NCBI RefSeq assembly: GCF_009363555.1
Contig: NZ_CP045372.1
Coordinates: forward strand, 2,925,501 to 2,989,500
Direction: 5' to 3'
DNA: 64,000 nt
DNA from: Sulfitobacter sp. THAF37
GTDB taxonomy: Bacteria; Pseudomonadota; Alphaproteobacteria; Rhodobacterales; Rhodobacteraceae
Shown here: positions 36,148 to 45,780 of the stretch, one piece after another
Layout: every line of letters starts with the position of its first letter
Numbering within the stretch: the stretch's first letter is position 1
Notes under the pieces: generated by a model
Told to the model about the DNA's origin: nothing
The model's database searches: none
Seen by the model: only the letters and a program-made list of their open reading frames with translations
Made by a program: the position numbers and the translations under genes

Positions 36148-38505
36148 TCAGAATTCCGTGCGCAGCGTCAGCTCGAAGCTCTGTTCCTTGTCAAAGACTT
36201 CCTTCTTGAGGGCCTTCGAGAAGTTGAACTGCAAGGGGCCGACCGGCGTGTCCCAGAACAGCGACACACCGACAACGTGGCGGAAGGACCCGCCTTCGCC
36301 GACGACGGTACCGCCGTTGTAGTTCACGTCGCTGAGATCCCACAGATTGCCGACGTCATAGAAGACACCGCCGGAAATCCCGTATTCCTCGGGCAGGCCC
36401 AGCGGAAATTCCACATCGAACCGCGCCGCGACATACAGGTTGCCGCCCAGCGGATCGTCCGCGGCGCCGCCGATGTCACGCGGACCGATGCCGCCCGGCT
36501 CGAAGCCGCGCAGGACGGAAGGCGACAGCACAAAACGGTCCACGACCCGGTTGTTGCCGCTGCGCCAGGCCAGCGCGCCGCCTTCCAGCGTGGCACGCAG
36601 GGTCACTTCCTCGTTGAGGATGCGCTTTTCTCCGATCACCTTGGCGGTCGTCTTGATGTATTCGCTGTCGCCCCCAAGACCGGCGAAGTCCTGACCGAAC
36701 TGCAACAGCACACCCGATGTGGGATCAAGCCCGGACAGCCGCGTGTCGTAGGTATAGGTATAGCCGATCGACGAGCTGAACTGCGGCCCTGCCGCGATGT
36801 CGTCGGCAACGGTCAGACCATTGGTCGGCACCTCGCGCTGAAGCACTTCCAGCTCTTCCGCCGTGTAGCGTACCTGCATCCGGCTGTTTTCCGACAGCGG
36901 AAAGGTCAGCGACGGGCGGAAGATCAGCCGGTTGGTGTCAAAGGACGTGAACGACGAATTGGTCTCCGCATAGTCCAGCGTCAGGCCAAAGGACAGGTCG
37001 CGTCCCAGAAGCCGCGGCTCTACAAAGTTGATGCCGTAGCGGGTGGCATCCTCGGCGGTCGAGACGGTAAGCCCCAGACGCTGACCGCGGCCCAGAAAGT
37101 TCTGCTCGGCAAAGCTGACCGCGACGCCGAGACCGTCGTTGCTGGAGAACGAGCCGCCGAAATTCAGCGAGCCGGTCGGCTTTTCCTCGACGTCCACGTC
37201 GACGACGACCTGTTCGCCGCTGCTGCCCTCGCGGGCATTGACTTCGGCGGTTTCGAAATACCCCAGCGCGCGGATACGCTCCGCCGCCTGGCGGATCTCG
37301 CGCGGGTTGAAGGGATCGCCCTCGACGCTGTCGAATTCCCGGCGGATCACCCGGTCCAGTGTGGTGGTGTTCCCCTCGATGTCGATCCGTTCGACAAAGA
37401 CGCGCGGCCCGCGGCTGATGACATAGGTCACATCAAGCGTCAGGTCGCGGTCGTTGCGGTCGATCTGCGGCTCGACCCGCATGAAATCCACGCCGTCGCG
37501 GATCGCCTGCCGCTCAAGCCGGGCGATATCGTTCTCCACCTGGGTCGGCGAATAGACCGCGCCAGGCCGCACCTTGACGATGTTGCGGTAGGTCGCGGCA
37601 TCCACGCCATTCATTTCGGACACGACGTTGATGTCGCCGAACCTGAATTGCTGACCTTCGGTGATGTTGTAGGAGACGAAATAGCCGTCACGTTCCTGGG
37701 TCAGCTCACCGTTTACCGCCGTGGTACGCATATCGACATAGCCGCGGGACAGATAGAAGTCGCGCAGCAATTGCTTGTCCGCCTCGACCCGTCCTTCGAC
37801 AAATGTATCGCGCTTTACCAGGCGACGGAACAATCCGGCCTGCTTGGTCCCCAGGACGCGGCGCAGGCGCCGGTCGGAGTAGACGCGGTTGCCGACAAAG
37901 CTCAGGCGTTCGATCTCGACGTTGTCGCCCTCGAAGATTTCGAACACCAGGTCGACGCGGTTCTGGTCGCGGCGGATGATGCGCGGCTCGACCCGCGCGG
38001 ACAGCCGGCCCTCGTTGCTATAGGCTTCGGCGATGGCGGCGGCATCGGCCTCCGCCTGCGTGGGATTGAAGACGCGCCGTTCCTGCGATGAGACGAGCTG
38101 CGCCAACACCTCGTCCTTGATGCGCCGGTTCCCTTCGAAACTGACCCGGTTCAGCGTCGGCAGTTCGGTAACAGTGATCACCAGCGTTCCGCCCTGCGGC
38201 TCGATCATCACGGACTCGAACAGGCCGGAGTTCTGCAACGCCTGATAGGCATCGTTCAGCTGTCCACCGCTGACCGCCTGGCCGCGCCTGATTCCGGCAC
38301 GGGCGAGGATCGCACTGTCGCCGACCCGCTCGTTGCCGTTGATCACCACCGAATTGAAACGGTATTCCTGTGCGGTCAATTCCGCTGCGGGCGCCATCCA
38401 AGCTGCTGACAAAAGGGCATAAACCGATGCACCCCGCAAAAACGCGCCGACACGCCCTGCCCTTGTCTGCTTTTCAGGACCACCGCCCCTAGTCCTCAGT
38501 CTCAT
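36148..38505 (-). CDS. bamA: Outer membrane protein assembly factor BamA
   Basis: Central beta-barrel insertase of 785 residues. A signal region (about 1-45, ending LTAQEY after a basic start) is followed by five POTRA domains (about 46-440), visible as repeated patterns such as INGNERVGDSAIL, FEGNRRIKDEVL, FVGNRVYSDRRL and IDIEGNTTTLDRVIRREF. The 16-strand barrel ends LELTLRTEF with terminal phenylalanine. The gene is between a small membrane-protein gene and skp. A TTGACA-bearing promoter candidate is present upstream, so it may have its own transcript beside read-through from rseP. Confidence 0.96.
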   Translation of the reverse strand: MRLRTRGGGPEKQTRAGRVGAFLRGASVYALLSAAWMAPAAELTAQEYRFNSVVINGNERVGDSAILARAGIRRGQAVSGGQLNDAYQALQNSGLFESVMIEPQGGTLVITVTELPTLNRVSFEGNRRIKDEVLAQLVSSQERRVFNPTQAEADAAAIAEAYSNEGRLSARVEPRIIRRDQNRVDLVFEIFEGDNVEIERLSFVGNRVYSDRRLRRVLGTKQAGLFRRLVKRDTFVEGRVEADKQLLRDFYLSRGYVDMRTTAVNGELTQERDGYFVSYNITEGQQFRFGDINVVSEMNGVDAATYRNIVKVRPGAVYSPTQVENDIARLERQAIRDGVDFMRVEPQIDRNDRDLTLDVTYVISRGPRVFVERIDIEGNTTTLDRVIRREFDSVEGDPFNPREIRQAAERIRALGYFETAEVNAREGSSGEQVVVDVDVEEKPTGSLNFGGSFSSNDGLGVAVSFAEQNFLGRGQRLGLTVSTAEDATRYGINFVEPRLLGRDLSFGLTLDYAETNSSFTSFDTNRLIFRPSLTFPLSENSRMQVRYTAEELEVLQREVPTNGLTVADDIAAGPQFSSSIGYTYTYDTRLSGLDPTSGVLLQFGQDFAGLGGDSEYIKTTAKVIGEKRILNEEVTLRATLEGGALAWRSGNNRVVDRFVLSPSVLRGFEPGGIGPRDIGGAADDPLGGNLYVAARFDVEFPLGLPEEYGISGGVFYDVGNLWDLSDVNYNGGTVVGEGGSFRHVVGVSLFWDTPVGPLQFNFSKALKKEVFDKEQSFELTLRTEF

Positions 38506-38540
38506 GGTTCAAACCCAATTTTGCGACATCATTAAGGACC

Positions 38541-38569
38541 TGAGTACGTAGATTATCCGCCTTTGTCAA
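38541..38569 (-). promoter_or_regulatory. Candidate promoter for bamA
   Basis: On the minus strand TTGACA (38569-38564) and TACTCA (38546-38541) are 17 bp apart, 36 bp before the bamA ATG. The -35 is perfect and the -10 is weak. Confidence 0.45.
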
Positions 38570-38581
38570 AAGCACAGCACC

Positions 38582-38611
38582 AAAAAATGCACCACATCAT
38601 GCAGTGCATTT
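38582..38611 (-). terminator. Terminator of the 41-residue gene upstream of bamA
   Basis: AAATGCAC (38585-38592) pairs with GTGCATTT (38604-38611). On the minus strand the stem is followed by six T residues. It lies 38 bp past the stop of the small gene. Confidence 0.75.
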
Positions 38612-38648
38612 CAAAGTTGTAACATCATTCAGTTGTGGATGGTCGTCT

Positions 38649-38774
38649 TCAGAGCGAACCGACATAGGCGCAGGCCGCGAGTGCCACGCCGATCGTTCCG
38701 ACATAAAGGGCGCGGTCCCAGTTGAGGTCCATCAAAAGACTCAGACCGCGGTACGATTTCTGAATAGCTTGCAT
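38649..38774 (-). CDS. 41-residue single-helix membrane protein between rseP and bamA
   Basis: Short gene with AGAGGAG before its ATG. The product starts MQAIQKSYRGLSLLMDLNWD, an amphipathic basic segment, and ends in one hydrophobic helix (about 23-39, including YVGTIGVALAACAYVG) with C-terminal SL. It has its own terminator and lies in a gap of the envelope cluster, so it is likely real. It probably sits in the inner membrane. No function is recognised. An inverted GCTACG/CGTAGC repeat is in its leader. Confidence 0.72.
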   Translation of the reverse strand: MQAIQKSYRGLSLLMDLNWDRALYVGTIGVALAACAYVGSL

Positions 38775-38881
38775 GAAGGACTCCTCTCGCTACGCGGAAT
38801 ACGTAGCAAGGGATTACGACCCAATTTTGACGAATTAAGGCTATTCTGTGGCAACGCGAAAATAGTGACCCCTGCCCGGCC

Positions 38882-40222
38882 TCAGGGACAGAACAGATCG
38901 TTCCCCAGCGCAAAGACCATCAGCGAAAGGACCAGCGCAAGACCGATGGCCATCAGGATCCGCAGCGCGCCGTCGCTGGGTGGTTTGCCGGTGATCGCCT
39001 CGTAGGCGTAGAACGTCAGATGGCCGCCATCCAGCGCAGGGATCGGGAAGAGGTTGAGAAGCCCGACCGCCGTGCTCAGCACCGCGATGAAATAGATGAA
39101 TGACGTGGCGCCCTGACTGGCCATTGCGCCCGAGGCCTGCGCGATACCCACCGGACCGCTGAGATTGCAGGTGCTGATGTTGCCGATGATCATCTGCTTA
39201 AGCCCCGAGATCGAGCCGGTGATGATCCGCCAGGTATTGGCGAAACCGGACTTCAACGCCTCGCCCAGGCCGGGTGATTCCGTCGCCGGTTCAAAGGACA
39301 TTCCGCCGGCGATCCCGATCCGCAGGTTACGGACGAAGGTGCCGTCGGGCTGCGGCTCGTCCGTGGCCTTGGGCGTCATGGAGAATTCCAGTGTCTCGCC
39401 GTCGCGCCAGACGGTCAGCGCCAGCGCCGCCCCGTCGGACCCTTCGACCGCGTCCTTGAGCTGGTCAAAGGCAAAGACCGGCTGCGCGTCGATCGCGGTG
39501 ATGACGTCCCCCGATTTCAGCCCCGCCTCATAGGCAGCGGACTGCGGCATCACCTGGTTGACCAGCGGCGGCAGAATGAAGGGGCCTTCGACGCTCTGTT
39601 CGGTGCCGTTGCGGACCACGTCATAGGTCAGTTCCGGCACCACGGGAATATTGTCGAAAAACCTGCCGTAGGCCGCCGGGTCGTCCTGCGGCATCGCGAT
39701 GCCGTTGATGCCGATGATCTCGTCACCCGGCGCCAGCCCGCGCTCCGCCTGCGGCAGTGGGCGCAGCTCTCCGACCGTAAGCGGGCTGCGCTGGACCCCG
39801 GTGGTATAGGCGACGGCAAAGAAGACAAGAATGGACATGGCGAAGTTGAAGGCTGGCCCCGCGGCGACGGTCAGGGCCCGCGCCCACAGCGGCGCGCCGT
39901 GCATCGTATGGCGCAGTGCGGCCGGATCGTCCGCCAAGGCCGCCATCGCGGTTTCGTCCTTACCCGAGGCTGCGTTGGCGTCGCCCGCGAACTTGACGTA
40001 GCCGCCAAAGGGCAGCGCGGCCACCTGCCATCTGGTCCCGCGCCGGTCCATCCCGGACCACAGGACGGGTCCGAAGCCCAGGCTGAACACATCCGCCTTG
40101 ATCCCGCACCAGCGCCCGACGATGTAGTGGCCGTATTCATGGACCGCGACGATCACCGAAAGCGCCACGACAAAGGCAAGCAAAGTCCAGATCAGCCCGC
40201 CAAACTGCGGTATCAGCGCCAT
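38882..40222 (-). CDS. rseP: Site-2 zinc metalloprotease RseP
   Basis: Intramembrane protease of about 446 residues that cleaves anti-sigma factors or signal-peptide remnants. The zinc motif is AVHEYGHYIVG near the N-terminus, and the third ligand is in the NLFPIPALDGGHL motif. PDZ-type regions lie between, with DEIIGINGIAMP and KSGDVITAIDAQP. I prefer the ATG at 40222 over a TTG at 40231. It is 13 bp downstream of dxr. Length and motifs are typical. Confidence 0.95.
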   Translation of the reverse strand: MALIPQFGGLIWTLLAFVVALSVIVAVHEYGHYIVGRWCGIKADVFSLGFGPVLWSGMDRRGTRWQVAALPFGGYVKFAGDANAASGKDETAMAALADDPAALRHTMHGAPLWARALTVAAGPAFNFAMSILVFFAVAYTTGVQRSPLTVGELRPLPQAERGLAPGDEIIGINGIAMPQDDPAAYGRFFDNIPVVPELTYDVVRNGTEQSVEGPFILPPLVNQVMPQSAAYEAGLKSGDVITAIDAQPVFAFDQLKDAVEGSDGAALALTVWRDGETLEFSMTPKATDEPQPDGTFVRNLRIGIAGGMSFEPATESPGLGEALKSGFANTWRIITGSISGLKQMIIGNISTCNLSGPVGIAQASGAMASQGATSFIYFIAVLSTAVGLLNLFPIPALDGGHLTFYAYEAITGKPPSDGALRILMAIGLALVLSLMVFALGNDLFCP

Positions 40223-40235
40223 AATGTCCAAAACG

Positions 40236-41411
40236 TCACCCTGCTCTTTTATTCATCGCGGCTTCTGCCGCGTTCCGTGCCAGATGGTCAATCCGAAGCA
40301 CGTTATCAAGTGTCATCGTGGCACCAATGAGGCCATCTGACGCATTTTTGTCCTCAAGCGTCTGCGCCACGATATCGGCCATGTCGGTAAATCCGATGCG
40401 GCCCGCGATAAATCCGTCCAGCGCGGTTTCCTTGGCGGCGTTGAAGACTGCGCCGGTCAGCCCACCCGCCGCGATGGTCTCTCGCGCCAGACGCAATGCG
40501 GGCCACCGCCTCTCGTCCGGGGGGCGGAATTCGAACTGCCCGATGGCCGCCAGATCCAGCCGTTCGACCGGCAGGTGGCGGCGCTGCGGATAATGCAGGG
40601 CAAAACCGATGGCGTGGCGCATGTCCGCCGGGCCGACATGCGCCATCAGCGCCCCGTCGTTGAACCCCACCAGTGCGTGGATCATCGACTGCGGATGCAC
40701 CAGCACTTCGATCCGGTCGTGAGGGGTGCCAAAGAACTCGTGGGTTTCGATGACTTCCATCGCCTTGTTGAACATCGACGCACTGTCGATGGTGATGCGC
40801 TGCCCCATGTCCCAGTTGGGGTGGTGCGACGCCTGCTCCGGCGTGGCCTGCGCCAGCCGTTCCAGGGGCCAGTCGCGAAAGGCGCCGCCGGAGGCGGTGA
40901 TGATGATCCGCTCGACCGCCGCGATGTCCTCGCCCGTCAACGCCTGGAAGATCGCGGAGTGTTCGCTGTCCACCGGCAGGATCCGCGCGCCATGGGTGCG
41001 GGCGGTGTCCATCATCAGCTTTCCCGCACAGACCAGCGATTCCTTGTTGGCCAATGCCAGTGTCTTGCCGTTGCGCAGGGCCGCCAGACCGGGTGCGAGA
41101 CCCGCCGCACCGACGATCGCCGACATGGTCCAGTCGACGGGACGCGCCGCCGCCTCGCAGATCGCCGCCGCCCCCGCCGCTGCGGCAACCCCGCTGCCTG
41201 CAAGCGCCGCGCGCAGATCCTCCAGCAGGTCCTCGCGGCCGGTGACGGCGACCTCTGCCCTCAGGTCGATCGCATCCCGCGCCAGCTGTGCGACATTGCC
41301 AGCCCCCGTCAGCGCCACCACGTCATAGTCCCGAGGCGCGCGGCGGATCAGGTCGATCGTATTCTGCCCGATGGACCCGGTGGCCCCCAGGATCGAAACC
41401 CGCCTGACCAC
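40236..41411 (-). CDS. dxr: 1-deoxy-D-xylulose-5-phosphate reductoisomerase
   Basis: NADPH enzyme of 391 residues for the second step of the MEP isoprenoid pathway. It begins VSILGATGSIGQNTIDLI, the NADPH loop. ALANKESLVCAGKL and VDSEHSAIFQAL are substrate and metal sites, and ASGGAFRDWP follows. GTG start, 3 bp after the cdsA stop. The product feeds undecaprenyl phosphate made by UppS in the same cluster. Confidence 0.96.
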   Translation of the reverse strand: MVRRVSILGATGSIGQNTIDLIRRAPRDYDVVALTGAGNVAQLARDAIDLRAEVAVTGREDLLEDLRAALAGSGVAAAAGAAAICEAAARPVDWTMSAIVGAAGLAPGLAALRNGKTLALANKESLVCAGKLMMDTARTHGARILPVDSEHSAIFQALTGEDIAAVERIIITASGGAFRDWPLERLAQATPEQASHHPNWDMGQRITIDSASMFNKAMEVIETHEFFGTPHDRIEVLVHPQSMIHALVGFNDGALMAHVGPADMRHAIGFALHYPQRRHLPVERLDLAAIGQFEFRPPDERRWPALRLARETIAAGGLTGAVFNAAKETALDGFIAGRIGFTDMADIVAQTLEDKNASDGLIGATMTLDNVLRIDHLARNAAEAAMNKRAG

Positions 41412-41414
41412 GCC

Positions 41415-42209
41415 CTAGCCCATCCCGAACGGCAGACCGATGAACTGCCCGATCACCAGCAGGAACATGGACGCCCCGAGCATCCCGTCGAAGCGGTCCA
41501 TCAGACCGCCGTGGCCCGGGATCAGGTTCGAACTGTCCTTGACCCCCATGCGCCGCTTCATGCCCGATTCCGCCATGTCGCCCATCTGCGAGGCCATGGA
41601 CAGGGCAACGGAAACGCCGACCAGTTCCAGTGACGCGCCCGTGTTGATCGAAAACAAAAGCCCCACGACCGCGGCCCCGACCCAACCCGCTGCGGTGCCC
41701 GACCAGGTCTTCTTCGGGCTGACACGGGGCCAGAATTTTGGCCCGCCGATGGCCCGACCCGCGAAGTAGCCGACCACATCGGTCGTCACCACCACAACCA
41801 CAAGCCACAGCAGCCAGCCGACACCGAAATCGTCGCGCACCATCATCAGCCCGTAGCCCGCCAGCAGGATCATCGCCGTGAAGCTGAGATAGATCGTCCT
41901 GTGCCTGTCCAGCTGGCCAAAGCCGACCAGTGCGGGGGCAAGCAGGATCGGCAGGGCAAAACCCACAGGCAGGTAGATCGATACCAGCACTGCCGCACCG
42001 GTCAGCCCCCCCAGCTTGAGCGGGGCAGATCCGTCACCGGGGCGGAGCATGCCCACCAGTTCCCAGACCATGACGCCGCAAATCAGCGCCACCAGAAGGT
42101 GGAACACATGCCCCCCCAGCCAGATGCCGATAATTCCGATCAGCACCATGACGGCACCGGCGCCCATGCGTGTCTTCAGGTCGGACCATTGATCGCTACG
42201 CTCGGACAT
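41415..42209 (-). CDS. cdsA: Phosphatidate cytidylyltransferase
   Basis: Membrane enzyme of 264 residues making CDP-diacylglycerol for phospholipid synthesis. It has about seven hydrophobic helices. The CDS signature is seen at the C-terminal side: SPKKTWSGTAAGWVG and later HGGLMDRFDGML. GGGAGGGG lies ahead of the ATG at 42209. It sits between uppS and dxr and supplies the substrate used by PssA elsewhere in the window. Confidence 0.95.
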   Translation of the reverse strand: MSERSDQWSDLKTRMGAGAVMVLIGIIGIWLGGHVFHLLVALICGVMVWELVGMLRPGDGSAPLKLGGLTGAAVLVSIYLPVGFALPILLAPALVGFGQLDRHRTIYLSFTAMILLAGYGLMMVRDDFGVGWLLWLVVVVVTTDVVGYFAGRAIGGPKFWPRVSPKKTWSGTAAGWVGAAVVGLLFSINTGASLELVGVSVALSMASQMGDMAESGMKRRMGVKDSSNLIPGHGGLMDRFDGMLGASMFLLVIGQFIGLPFGMG

Positions 42210-42227
42210 GTCTCTTCACCCCTCCCA

Positions 42228-42965
42228 TCAGGTCTTTACCGCGCCAAAACGTCGGTCGCGTCCGCCGTAGGCCGCGCAGAGTCTGCCGAATTCGGCCTTG
42301 CTGAAATCCGGCCACAGCGTGTCGATGAACTCGTACTCGGCATAGGCCGACTGCCACAGCAGGAAATTGGAAATCCGCGCCTCGCCACTGGTGCGGATCA
42401 CCAGATCCGGGTCCGGCAACACATGCGTATCGAGATAGCGCGGCAGGGTTTCCTCGTCCACGTCGTCGGGGTCCAGCCGCCCCTCGGACACATCCCGCGC
42501 CAGGCGCTGGGTGGCGCGCGCCACCTCGTCCCGACCGCCGTAGTTCAGCGCGATGGTCAGATGCACGCGGGTGTTGTGGGCGGTCGCGACCTCCAGCTCG
42601 TTCATCAGCCGGATCAGCTTGTCGTCCAGCCGGACCCGGTCGCCGATGAACCGCACCCGCACCCCGAATTCGCTCAGGCTGCGAGTCTCTTTCGAGATGT
42701 AGCGCCGGAAAAGGCTCATCAGACCCGCGACCTCGACCTGCGTGCGTTTCCAGTTCTCGGTCGAGAACGCAAAGATCGTCAGGTATTCCACGCCGAAGTC
42801 GGGACAGGCCTCGACGATCTCGCGCACCCGCTTGGCCCCGGCGTGATGCCCGAACAGCCGCGGCCTGCCGCGCTGCGTCGCCCAACGGCCGTTGCCATCC
42901 ATGATGATCGCCACGTGACGCGGCCCGCCTGCCGCGGCAAGGTCTGGTTCTGGCTGTGGGGTCAT
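42228..42965 (-). CDS. uppS: Isoprenyl transferase (undecaprenyl diphosphate synthase)
   Basis: Cis-prenyltransferase of 245 residues making the C55 lipid carrier for peptidoglycan. The N-terminal signature HVAIIMDGNGRWATQRG, the YLTIFAFSTENWKR segment, and the C-terminal DLVIRTSGEARISNFLLWQ and DTLWPDF are all present. It is 160 bp downstream of frr and 18 bp upstream of cdsA on the same strand. Confidence 0.96.
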   Translation of the reverse strand: MTPQPEPDLAAAGGPRHVAIIMDGNGRWATQRGRPRLFGHHAGAKRVREIVEACPDFGVEYLTIFAFSTENWKRTQVEVAGLMSLFRRYISKETRSLSEFGVRVRFIGDRVRLDDKLIRLMNELEVATAHNTRVHLTIALNYGGRDEVARATQRLARDVSEGRLDPDDVDEETLPRYLDTHVLPDPDLVIRTSGEARISNFLLWQSAYAEYEFIDTLWPDFSKAEFGRLCAAYGGRDRRFGAVKT

Positions 42966-43124
42966 GCGCGGGCTTTCATGGGCTGGTCCTTGTGCTCAAG
43001 CCGCGATGCGCCTTGATCGCGAATTTTATCCTGTGCAGCGGCACCCGGGGCGCCGCCCCGCCAATACGCGCCCCTTCCCTGGAAGGAACGTCCCGCGCCG
43101 GACGCGGAAAAAAGCGAACAGGCG

Positions 43125-43688
43125 TCAGACCTGCATGATCTCTGCCTGTTTGGTCTCCAGCGTATCGTCGATCAGGGCGATATACTTGTTGGTCAGGTCC
43201 TGCATTTCGCCTTCCCACAATTTCTGATCGTCCTCGGACATGCCGTCTGCCTTGGCCTTTTTGATCTGGTCCATGCCGTCGCGGCGGATGTTGCGGATCG
43301 ACACGCGGGCATGTTCGGCGTAATTGCCCGCCACCTTGGTCAGCTGGGTGCGGCGTTCTTCGTTCAATTCGGGGATCGGCAGCATGATGATCGTGCCGTT
43401 CATCTGCGGATTGATCCCCAGCCCGCTCTCGCGGATCGCCTTTTCCACCTTGTTGACCAGCCCCTTGTCCCAGACATTGATCGTGACCATCCGCGGCTCC
43501 GGCACGTTGACGGTGCCGACCTGATTGATCGGCGTGGGCGTGCCGTAGGCCTCCACCATCACGGGTTCCAGCATGGATGCCGACGCGCGTCCGGTGCGAA
43601 GCGATGCGAATTCGGTTCTCAGCGACGCGATGGCGCCCTTCATGCGCCGCTCAAGGTCATCGGTGTCGAGCATAAAGTCGTCAGACAT
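43125..43688 (-). CDS. frr: Ribosome recycling factor
   Basis: Translation factor of 187 residues that splits post-termination ribosomes with EF-G. Motifs: [33 protein letters not shown], and [16 protein letters not shown] with the C-terminal helical part. Length is exactly typical. CCGGAGATCCC precedes the ATG. It normally follows pyrH directly, but here a kinase gene of opposite orientation separates them. Confidence 0.97.
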   Translation of the reverse strand: MSDDFMLDTDDLERRMKGAIASLRTEFASLRTGRASASMLEPVMVEAYGTPTPINQVGTVNVPEPRMVTINVWDKGLVNKVEKAIRESGLGINPQMNGTIIMLPIPELNEERRTQLTKVAGNYAEHARVSIRNIRRDGMDQIKKAKADGMSEDDQKLWEGEMQDLTNKYIALIDDTLETKQAEIMQV

Positions 43689-43831
43689 GGGATCTCCGGT
43701 GGTGGATTGGTCAATTCACGTTTCGGACCCGATATAACGTCAACCGCCACGGATTGTATAGATGCACCGGCACCTGCCCGCCGCCTGCAAGAACTGCGTC
43801 CCTTCATGGGCGCACCGTATCAACGGCCAAG

Positions 43832-43860
43832 TTGCCTAACCCTGGCAAATCTGGGATACA
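43832..43860 (+). promoter_or_regulatory. Candidate promoter of the LOV histidine kinase
   Basis: TTGCCT (43832-43837) and GATACA (43855-43860) with a 17-bp spacer, 47 bp before the GTG start. Confidence 0.45.
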
Positions 43861-43906
43861 GTCAGTGACCGACGAAACGGATATTGTCTGAGAGGAACGT
43901 GTCAAA

Positions 43907-44947
43907 GTGGCAGACGGCGAGAAAATTCCGGTAAACAGGATGCCCACGAATGTGGCCGTGGATGCCCTGACACGGGCGCCGTTCGCGCTGGTGCTGACCA
44001 ATCCGCAGCTGCCCGACAATCCCATCGTCTATGTCAACCGCGCCTTCGAAGAGATGACAGGCTACCACAGCGACATCGCATTGGGGCGGAACTGCCGCTT
44101 TCTGCAGGGCGATGACACCGATCAGCTTGGTGTCCGGAAACTGCGCGAAGCCATCAAGAACCGCGAAGAGGTGACTGTCATTCTGCGCAACTACCGCGCG
44201 GATGGCAGCAAGTTCATGAACCGGCTCATGATCGCCCCTCTTACCGACGGAGAGGATCAGGTCCCCTACTTCATGGGGGTTCAGACCGTTTACACGGACG
44301 ACGAACCGGAAAACGAGGACACGCTGCAGGCTCTGGCAGAGGTCCAGCACAGGGTGAAGAATCATCTGTCCATGATCATCGGCATGATCCGCATGCAGGC
44401 CCGCGGTTCCAAATCGACCCCGCAGGCCGAATTCGACACCCTCGCGCGGCGGATCGAGACACTGCAACTTCTGTACGAAGAGATGAGCGATTCCACCGGC
44501 GACCGCAACACGGGCAAGGATGACATCGACCTTGGCGCGTATCTGACGCGGGTGGCCAATGCCATCGCCTACATCAACGGGCGCCAGGGCGTGCGTGTGA
44601 ACATCGACGCCGACAGGGTGACTGTGCCGATCCAGACCGCGACCCAACTGGGGCTGGTATTGTCCGAAGTGATGACCAACGCCATGCAGCACGCCTTCGA
44701 AGACCGCGAGTCGGGCCTGGTCGATGTCCGGCTCCAGGAGTTGAGCGACGGCATGATCCGCCTTCATGTCGCCGATGACGGCAACGGGATTCCCGAAGGC
44801 GTGGAATGGCCGAAAAGCGACTCGCTGGGTGGGCGCATCGTGGCTGAGCTGGTGCGCAGCCTCGATGCAAAGATATCGGTGGATCGTGATATCTCGGGCA
44901 CGATGATCGTGGTCGATATTCCCGCCAATCACACCGTCACCGAGTGA
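43907..44947 (+). CDS. LOV-domain blue-light sensor histidine kinase (HisKA_2/HWE type)
   Basis: Soluble kinase of 346 residues. A LOV-type PAS domain covers about 25-130, with the flavin-cysteine motif GRNCRFLQG (reactive C63), NRAFEEMTGY before it, and ILRNYRADGSKFMNRL after it. The kinase part starts with VQHRVKNHLSMIIGMI (phospho-acceptor H148). An ATP lid region follows, with SEVMTNAMQHAF (N258) and DDGNGIP. There is no membrane segment and no response regulator next door, so it is orphan. The GTG at 43907 has AGAGGA upstream. It lies between frr and pyrH on the opposite strand. Confidence 0.9.
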   Translation: MADGEKIPVNRMPTNVAVDALTRAPFALVLTNPQLPDNPIVYVNRAFEEMTGYHSDIALGRNCRFLQGDDTDQLGVRKLREAIKNREEVTVILRNYRADGSKFMNRLMIAPLTDGEDQVPYFMGVQTVYTDDEPENEDTLQALAEVQHRVKNHLSMIIGMIRMQARGSKSTPQAEFDTLARRIETLQLLYEEMSDSTGDRNTGKDDIDLGAYLTRVANAIAYINGRQGVRVNIDADRVTVPIQTATQLGLVLSEVMTNAMQHAFEDRESGLVDVRLQELSDGMIRLHVADDGNGIPEGVEWPKSDSLGGRIVAELVRSLDAKISVDRDISGTMIVVDIPANHTVTE

Positions 44948-44971
44948 TCGGCCCGCAAACGGCTGGTCCCG

Positions 44972-45703
44972 CTAGCCCTGAACGCGGGTATAGGTCCCCT
45001 CGCCGGCGAGGATCCCCTTGAACCCGCCAGGCTCGTCCAGCGAAAACACGATGATCGGCAGGTTGTTGTCCCGTGTCAGCGCGATGGCCGAGGCGTCCAT
45101 CACCGCCAGCCGCTTTTGCAGCACATCGTCGTAGCTGATGGTATCGTAACGCTTGGCATCGGCAAATTTCTTGGGGTCCTTGTCGTAGACCCCGTCGACA
45201 CCGTTCTTGCCCATGAAAATCGCCTCGCAGGCCATTTCATTGGCCCTGAGCGCGGCGGCGGTATCGGTCGTGAAATAGGGATTGCCGGTGCCCGCGGCAA
45301 AGATACAGACCCGCTTTTTCTCAAGGTGGCGCACGGCGCGGCGGCGGATATAGGGCTCGGCGACCTCGTTCATGGTGATGGCCGAAATCACGCGGGTATG
45401 AATGCCCAGGCTTTCCAGAGCGGATTGCATCGCCAGCGCGTTCATCACCGTCGCCAGCATCCCCATGTAATCCGCCGTTGTCCGCTCCATCCCCTGTGCG
45501 GACCCCTGCAATCCGCGAAAGATGTTGCCGCCGCCGATGACCATGCAGATCTCAACGCCAAGCTCATGGACGCTTTGGACTTCGTGGGCGATCCGTTCCA
45601 CCGTCGGCGGATGCAGGCCGTACCCCTCGTTCCCCATGAGCGCCTCACCGGATATTTTCAGCATCACACGTTTGAAGGTGACGTTGGACGCGTCTTGGGG
45701 CAT
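44972..45703 (-). CDS. pyrH: UMP kinase
   Basis: Hexameric bacterial UMP kinase of 243 residues (aspartokinase-type fold). Motifs: [36 protein letters not shown] and [17 protein letters not shown]. The ATG at 45703 is used, with GAAAGG upstream; a longer form from 45781 would run into the divergent gene leader. It is divergent from miaA with 77 bp between starts, and is separated from frr by the LOV kinase gene. Confidence 0.96.
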   Translation of the reverse strand: MPQDASNVTFKRVMLKISGEALMGNEGYGLHPPTVERIAHEVQSVHELGVEICMVIGGGNIFRGLQGSAQGMERTTADYMGMLATVMNALAMQSALESLGIHTRVISAITMNEVAEPYIRRRAVRHLEKKRVCIFAAGTGNPYFTTDTAAALRANEMACEAIFMGKNGVDGVYDKDPKKFADAKRYDTISYDDVLQKRLAVMDASAIALTRDNNLPIIVFSLDEPGGFKGILAGEGTYTRVQG

Positions 45704-45780
45704 GTGCGAACCTTTCGGGGGGCTGACTTCATCGGCGGTTTCACTTCCGCGCAAAATGTCGCAAATGAAGGAAAGGTTCA

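Noticed and set aside
43080..43124. Hairpin CCGCG/CGCGG near the frr 3' end with an A-run
   Set aside because: The A-run follows on the plus strand, so on the frr strand the T-run precedes the stem; it cannot be a normal terminator for frr.
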